Below are positions 60,101 through 64,000 of a stretch of DNA of 64,000 nucleotides, in pieces. Origin of the DNA: Cardinalis cardinalis (Eukaryota > Chordata > Aves > Passeriformes > Cardinalidae); contig JACDOX010000085.1 of NCBI GenBank assembly GCA_014549065.1, positions 2,910,367 through 2,974,366 of the forward strand, given 5' to 3'. Both the position numbers and the translations under genes were made by a program. Position 1 is the first letter of the stretch; every line of letters starts with the position of its first letter. The notes under the pieces were generated by a model. The model was given only the letters and a program-made list of their open reading frames with translations. It was not told the origin of the DNA and did no database searches.

Positions 60101-63100
60101 TGCTAAATTTTCTTTCCCTATTATTGCAAACAGCTACACTTTTTTGATGTGAGAATCTGTGACAAAGCTTGTAGACAAAATACTCATTTTGGATTTTTTT
60201 TCTCACACCAGTTTTAAGATTTTTCCTTGTACTTTTTACATTACTATTAAATAAATCCACTTGCAAAGGGCATGTATAGATAAAAAACAAGTAGTACTGA
60301 GGATATTTNATATTTGTCAAAGCCCCTTTGTAACACATTTGAAATTTTGTTCACTTTGCTTTTAGGCATTGGCTGTGACTGTGAGTGGTAGTACGAGAAG
60401 TTATTTAATGAAACTTAATGATACCAGAGCTGCTTTGGCTTGGGTTTCCTGACAGCTGTTGCATTCTACATTTCNCATCCAGATTTCTCTTTTTTAAGGC
60501 AAATTCTCTCTGCCTACAGAGGTTGCCCTACTAGTGTGCAGTGCACTTCCAGAGAGCACTGAGAACTCAGTCAACTGCTCTTTGTCCAGGCCTTCTAAAC
60601 ACTTTAATGTAAGTTTAGAGTGAAAATAACTCTTCTAAAGAGATATTTCAACCTATCATATAAATACTAAAATCCCAGATTAGTATGCTGTTTAAATTAT
60701 CTTTAAGTTAGTGACTTTAAAATAGGTTTGTTTTATTAATGCTTAATGTTATTCCTGGTATAGAGCAGCTCTTGTTGCAATGCATAACTTGAAGGTACAT
60801 TTTTGCTGAGAAACAAGGAATCAAGGAGGACATATGCTTGTTTGAACNTGAACACTGTTCAGATTGTTAAAATGCTGCTCAAAATCTTAAAAAAGAGCAA
60901 AGTTATGAAATTGTTTTATACAAATATTAGTGGAAATAACAAGAATTAATGNAAAATGTGTTTGTCCAGGTATGGTTTCTACTTAAAGCTAACTATTTAC
61001 TGAAACAAGTATTACAGTCAGGGAACTGTTTTCTGCTTATCATNTCTTCCAAACTTCACAACTAGTACATCTTCTATTCTTAAACATCATTCTTAAGGAT
61101 GAAGTAGTTGAAGAAAGTACCCTTCCAGTAATTTCTGAACTCTTGATGATGAATTCTCAAACGGATTAAATGGATGAAAGGAGAGAACAGTCTCTTCCCC
61201 CCTGCAGAGCCAATTCTCACAGACTCAGGTGCTTTGCCACTGACAACCCCAGCACAGGGATCTGACTTAGTGCCTTGGTTATTATTAAAGTATTTACTTT
61301 AAGTCTCTACCATGCTACTAAGTTTTGTCTCCAAACCCTGCTGTCCCAAGCCAGTCCCTTAAGAACTGCTGCAAAGGAAGATTTAATCTGTTTTGATGTA
61401 TTAAAAATTCCGGTATGCCATGGGAATAGGAATGACAGGCATTTATTANGGTATACATTAACAAGGGCATCAGATAAGGAAATCTATTTTGTATTGTACT
61501 GTCATTCAGATAGATTAAAACAGAACATAAATTGCACTATAATAGACAGCATAATGATTTTGTAACTATCATACATCTATCCATTTCACAAAAAAACTTA
61601 ATTACTGAATGATTAGATCAAAAAGGAGCTTCCAGTTCTTTTTTAAAAATGCATCCATGAATGGGAATGAGACAGAGTGAAAGATCCAATTTTGTTCTTA
61701 GATCTGCCTTAGCCAGAAATAGCTTCACTGAAGCCACTGCAGTTACTTTACTATGAAATTAATTTAATGGGGGATGGAGGACAGTAAAAAAAAACTACCA
61801 CAGGAAAAAAAAAAAAGAATGGTTTTAACAGTCCATAGTGCAACTGCCTCTTGCTTTGGAACATTAGTAATAACAACCATTCTTTTATTGTGATTCTTAC
61901 ATCTAACCATTCTTTTATTCATGTGATTTTTTTTTTTTGTTTTACTGCTGCCCTTATGGTATCTACTCACAGAACAAACTTCCCTACTAGAAGGAGATCT
62001 TTAAAGTTTCTGCTAAAAAAACTTAGAGTAAAAAATGCCTTCCTGACCTGACACTGTGCCAACCAAAAGTGCTGTTTTCCTCCAAGTCCGGTCAGTGCCC
62101 AGGAAAACATCAAACCCAGAGGAAATCAGAGACACATAAAGATGAGTAGGAAGGTGAAGTGCCTGGACCACGTGCCCTAAGCCTTCTTCCAGGGGCTGCC
62201 AGAGCAATGTGACAACTCCTGCCTGGGCTACCAGGGCAGTATTCTTCTCAAATAGAGTGAAAAACCATCAGTGTGACTTGTAACAAAATCCTTTATCCAG
62301 GTGTGGGGCAGCACCAGACCACAACCCCCTAGGAACACCACGGGGCTCCTGCTTCCCACTGCTGGTCAGAGGCATCCCTGGCATTTCTGACATGGGTTGA
62401 ACCTTCAGCAAGGGTCTGGATCTCTGAAGCACCCAGCTGTTGCTGGTCCTTTCAGCAATCACTCAAAACCATTTCCACTGCAAATTTTAATGATGTGTGA
62501 TTACACATCTTTCTACAGCAAGAAAGGCAAATTACCTGGAAACCTCTGTGAAAGCTCAGATGTTCAAACCTTCAGAACAAAGGCTGTCTTTGAACTGTCT
62601 GTAGGCCACTTGGCATTTCTTCCCCCCCACAGGGACACAAAGTGGCACTAAATCCATTTTAATGGAAAGATAATTAATAATAATAATAATTTTGTTGCTC
62701 AAGTGGTTGAGCAATTTGTAACATAGACCTCTTCATTTATTTCTGAGGTTTTGGGAAAATATTTTGTATTAAATGTTGATAACTGCTAATTACAAAAAAT
62801 GTNATTTAAATTATTTAAAGGTTATTTTTTCCACAATGATTTTTTAATTCTTTTGATGTTGCCTTTGCATTTGAAATTGTTCAGTTTTTCAAGGAAAAAT
62901 CGACATGCAGAAGATAATTTTAACCTATGTATTGTCTGCATTTTTTTATTTTTCTCTCTCACTAGATATCTTAGTGCAAATTGTAAAAGGGAACAAAGTG
63001 TAGTGTGAAAATTATTGTATTTATCATGAACCTTCGTTTTCAACACCTGAAAAATGTCTCATACAGAGAGTTTTCTTGACACTACAAAAAAATATAGTCC

Positions 63101-64000
63101 TTTATAGGCAATTTTTACCTGCATTATGTTCATCCATTGAAAAGGCTTTATTTTCCATGTAGCTCCTAGGAAGCTGTATATCTTCCTCAAAAGCGGTTTC
63201 ACGCATCCTTGGCTGTGAAGTATCNAAATAATTGGGTGTGTTTTCCTGCTGTGATGGAAGGATGGTACAGTGGACCTCTGGGATGGCATGAAAAATAACA
63301 AAGACCCAGCCACTGGACACCAGTGCAATAGCCAGAGTGGGATCACTCCATTTGTCCCTTCTCTGGAGCTCAGCATTCCCGAAGAGGTACATAGTCATCC
63401 AGGCCACCCAGATCAGAATGGAAAAGAAAAGCGTTATAATGAGGCAAACTCCGTTTTTCTTCCATTTCTTAAACTTCCCACAGAGCGTGAAAAACGAGAA
63501 TCCCATGGTAAATACCATCAGGAACATGACATAAATGGAGGCCATCACAAAATCCATGGGCTCGTAGCTGCAGGCCAGCTTGTTCTCTCTGACCACGGTC
63601 AGGACCAGCCACTCGGTCGCGATGATGACCTGCACCAGCATCAGGCACGTGGCCACCCCGGCCAGGTGCCACCCCGACGGGCTCTTGCCGTGGCGAACGA
63701 GCCTGCGGAGCCTCCAGGCCTGGGCTAGCAAGCAGGAGAAGCACAAAGCAAAGATAACTCCCCACAGAAACCTTCGGGTGGAGCACACCGTCTCATCTTC
63801 CTGGATGATGAAAGCGAACGTCAGCCCAAAGAGTCCCAGAGTCCCGAAGAGAAAGAGGAAGTGCATTCCCAGGGGGCTCTTCTTCTCTTTGTCCTTGATG
63901 AAGGGCAGCCTCACCAGCAAGATCAGCATCAGCAGCAGCGTGGTCAGCACACCTGCCCCCGCCACGGCCTCCAGCACGATGCCCCAGATGGCGTCCAGGT
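57088..64000 (-). CDS. GPRC5B: GPRC5B, orphan class C G protein-coupled receptor (5' partial)
   Basis: GPRC5B (RAIG-2) is a plasma-membrane orphan receptor of the retinoic-acid-inducible RAIG group, linked to Src-family kinase signalling, adipose inflammation and neural development. The coding exons are 64000-63119 (open at the window edge), 58607-58495 and 57132-57088, and their phases join. The visible protein begins LDAIWGIVLEAVAGAG (human LDAIWGIVVEAVAGAG), so only the signal peptide and short ectodomain, about 50 residues, are missing. Seven hydrophobic segments follow, including TLLLMLILLVRLPFI, FLFLFGTLGLFGLTFAFII, LIWVAWMTMYLFGN and SSGWVFVIFHAIPEVHCT. The cytoplasmic tail has ENTPNY, DTSQPRMRETAFEEDIQLPR, SYMENKAFSMDEHN, YQPTEMAVVLNGGT and the terminal GRHLW. 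One N (63225) hides a tail residue that is Phe in human. Confidence 0.97.
57133..58494 (-). other. GPRC5B: GPRC5B last intron
   Basis: This is a GT-AG intron between the two tail exons. Only short chance ORFs and isolated Ns are seen. Confidence 0.9.
58495..58607 (-). CDS. GPRC5B: GPRC5B penultimate coding exon (C-tail)
   Basis: The minus-strand acceptor is ttttccaacgcag and the donor gtaagtatca. It completes Ala and encodes LRTAGFRNGSLGSRPSAPFR then SNVYQPTEMAVVLNGGT. Human has two GSLGKRPS units here; this sequence has one. Confidence 0.95.
58608..63118 (-). other. GPRC5B: GPRC5B intron
   Basis: This 4.5-kb intron separates the main exon from the tail exons. It contains an (AAT)5 microsatellite at 62676-62690 and a 158-codon antisense ORF (59290-59766) without recognisable similarity. 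Confidence 0.9.
62676..62690. repeat. (AAT)5 microsatellite
   Basis: Five perfect aat units in GPRC5B intron. Confidence 0.9.
63119..64000 (-). CDS. GPRC5B: GPRC5B main coding exon (seven-TM core, partial)
   Basis: Most of the receptor lies in this one exon, as in mammals. The donor on the minus strand is GCAG then gtaaaaattg at 63118; reading on from it gives the false ending GKNCL. The first two bases at 64000-63999 belong to a codon that is Asp in the human protein. Confidence 0.97.

Noticed and set aside
63270..63977. ORFs overlapping the GPRC5B main exon in other frames
   Set aside because: They are shadows of the conserved seven-TM reading frame.
1..64000. CRISPR arrays, operons, prophage, tRNA or rRNA genes
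   Set aside because: I found none. The only regular array is the 31-bp minisatellite, which has no spacers, and the window is spliced vertebrate DNA.

Overview
The window is vertebrate nuclear DNA, very probably from a bird. Four spliced protein-coding genes lie in the order VPS35L (+), KNOP1 (-), IQCK (+), GPRC5B (-), which is the order I know from human 16p12.3 and from the matching avian microchromosome (chicken 14). A dispersed repeat at 40132-40304 is a typical avian CR1 LINE 3' tail, and the rest is AT-leaning intron and intergenic DNA. Exons were built by reading GT-AG junctions, checking codon phase across each intron, and comparing the peptides with remembered vertebrate orthologues. 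No database search was run.

Layout. (1) 1-7239: the last five coding exons of VPS35L, with a 3'UTR to about 7.9 kb. (2) 8.9-19.1 kb, minus strand: complete KNOP1, with four coding exons and a non-coding first exon in a CpG island. Its third intron (in transcription order, between 16783 and 12387) is cut by a 31-bp minisatellite running into a 683-base assembly gap. (3) 19.2 kb to about 47 kb, plus strand: IQCK, sharing the CpG-island promoter head-to-head with KNOP1. Eight coding exons are secure. The terminal exon is uncertain, because two phase-compatible candidates exist at 46769 and 49793. (4) About 53.6-64 kb, minus strand: GPRC5B, running off the right edge. Its seven-TM core exon, two short tail exons and a long 3'UTR are present; the first ~50 codons lie outside.

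Functions. VPS35L is the scaffold of the Retriever/Commander endosomal recycling complex. KNOP1 is a lysine-rich nucleolar protein. IQCK carries a Dpy-30/RIIa-like docking domain and an IQ motif, which suggests a ciliary protein. GPRC5B is an orphan class C GPCR. They are conserved neighbours, not an operon. The only regulatory link I can see is the shared KNOP1/IQCK promoter: an RFX-type X-box sits just before the IQCK start codon, and an E-box and an ETS motif lie on the KNOP1 side.

I found no new genetic system. The items most worth a second look are the X-box/E-box/ETS promoter, the minisatellite that is open in all three antisense frames, the two IQCK terminal exons, and a CpG-dense patch with a 17-bp repeat inside the GPRC5B 3' untranslated region. 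Isolated single Ns occur throughout and interrupt some codons.
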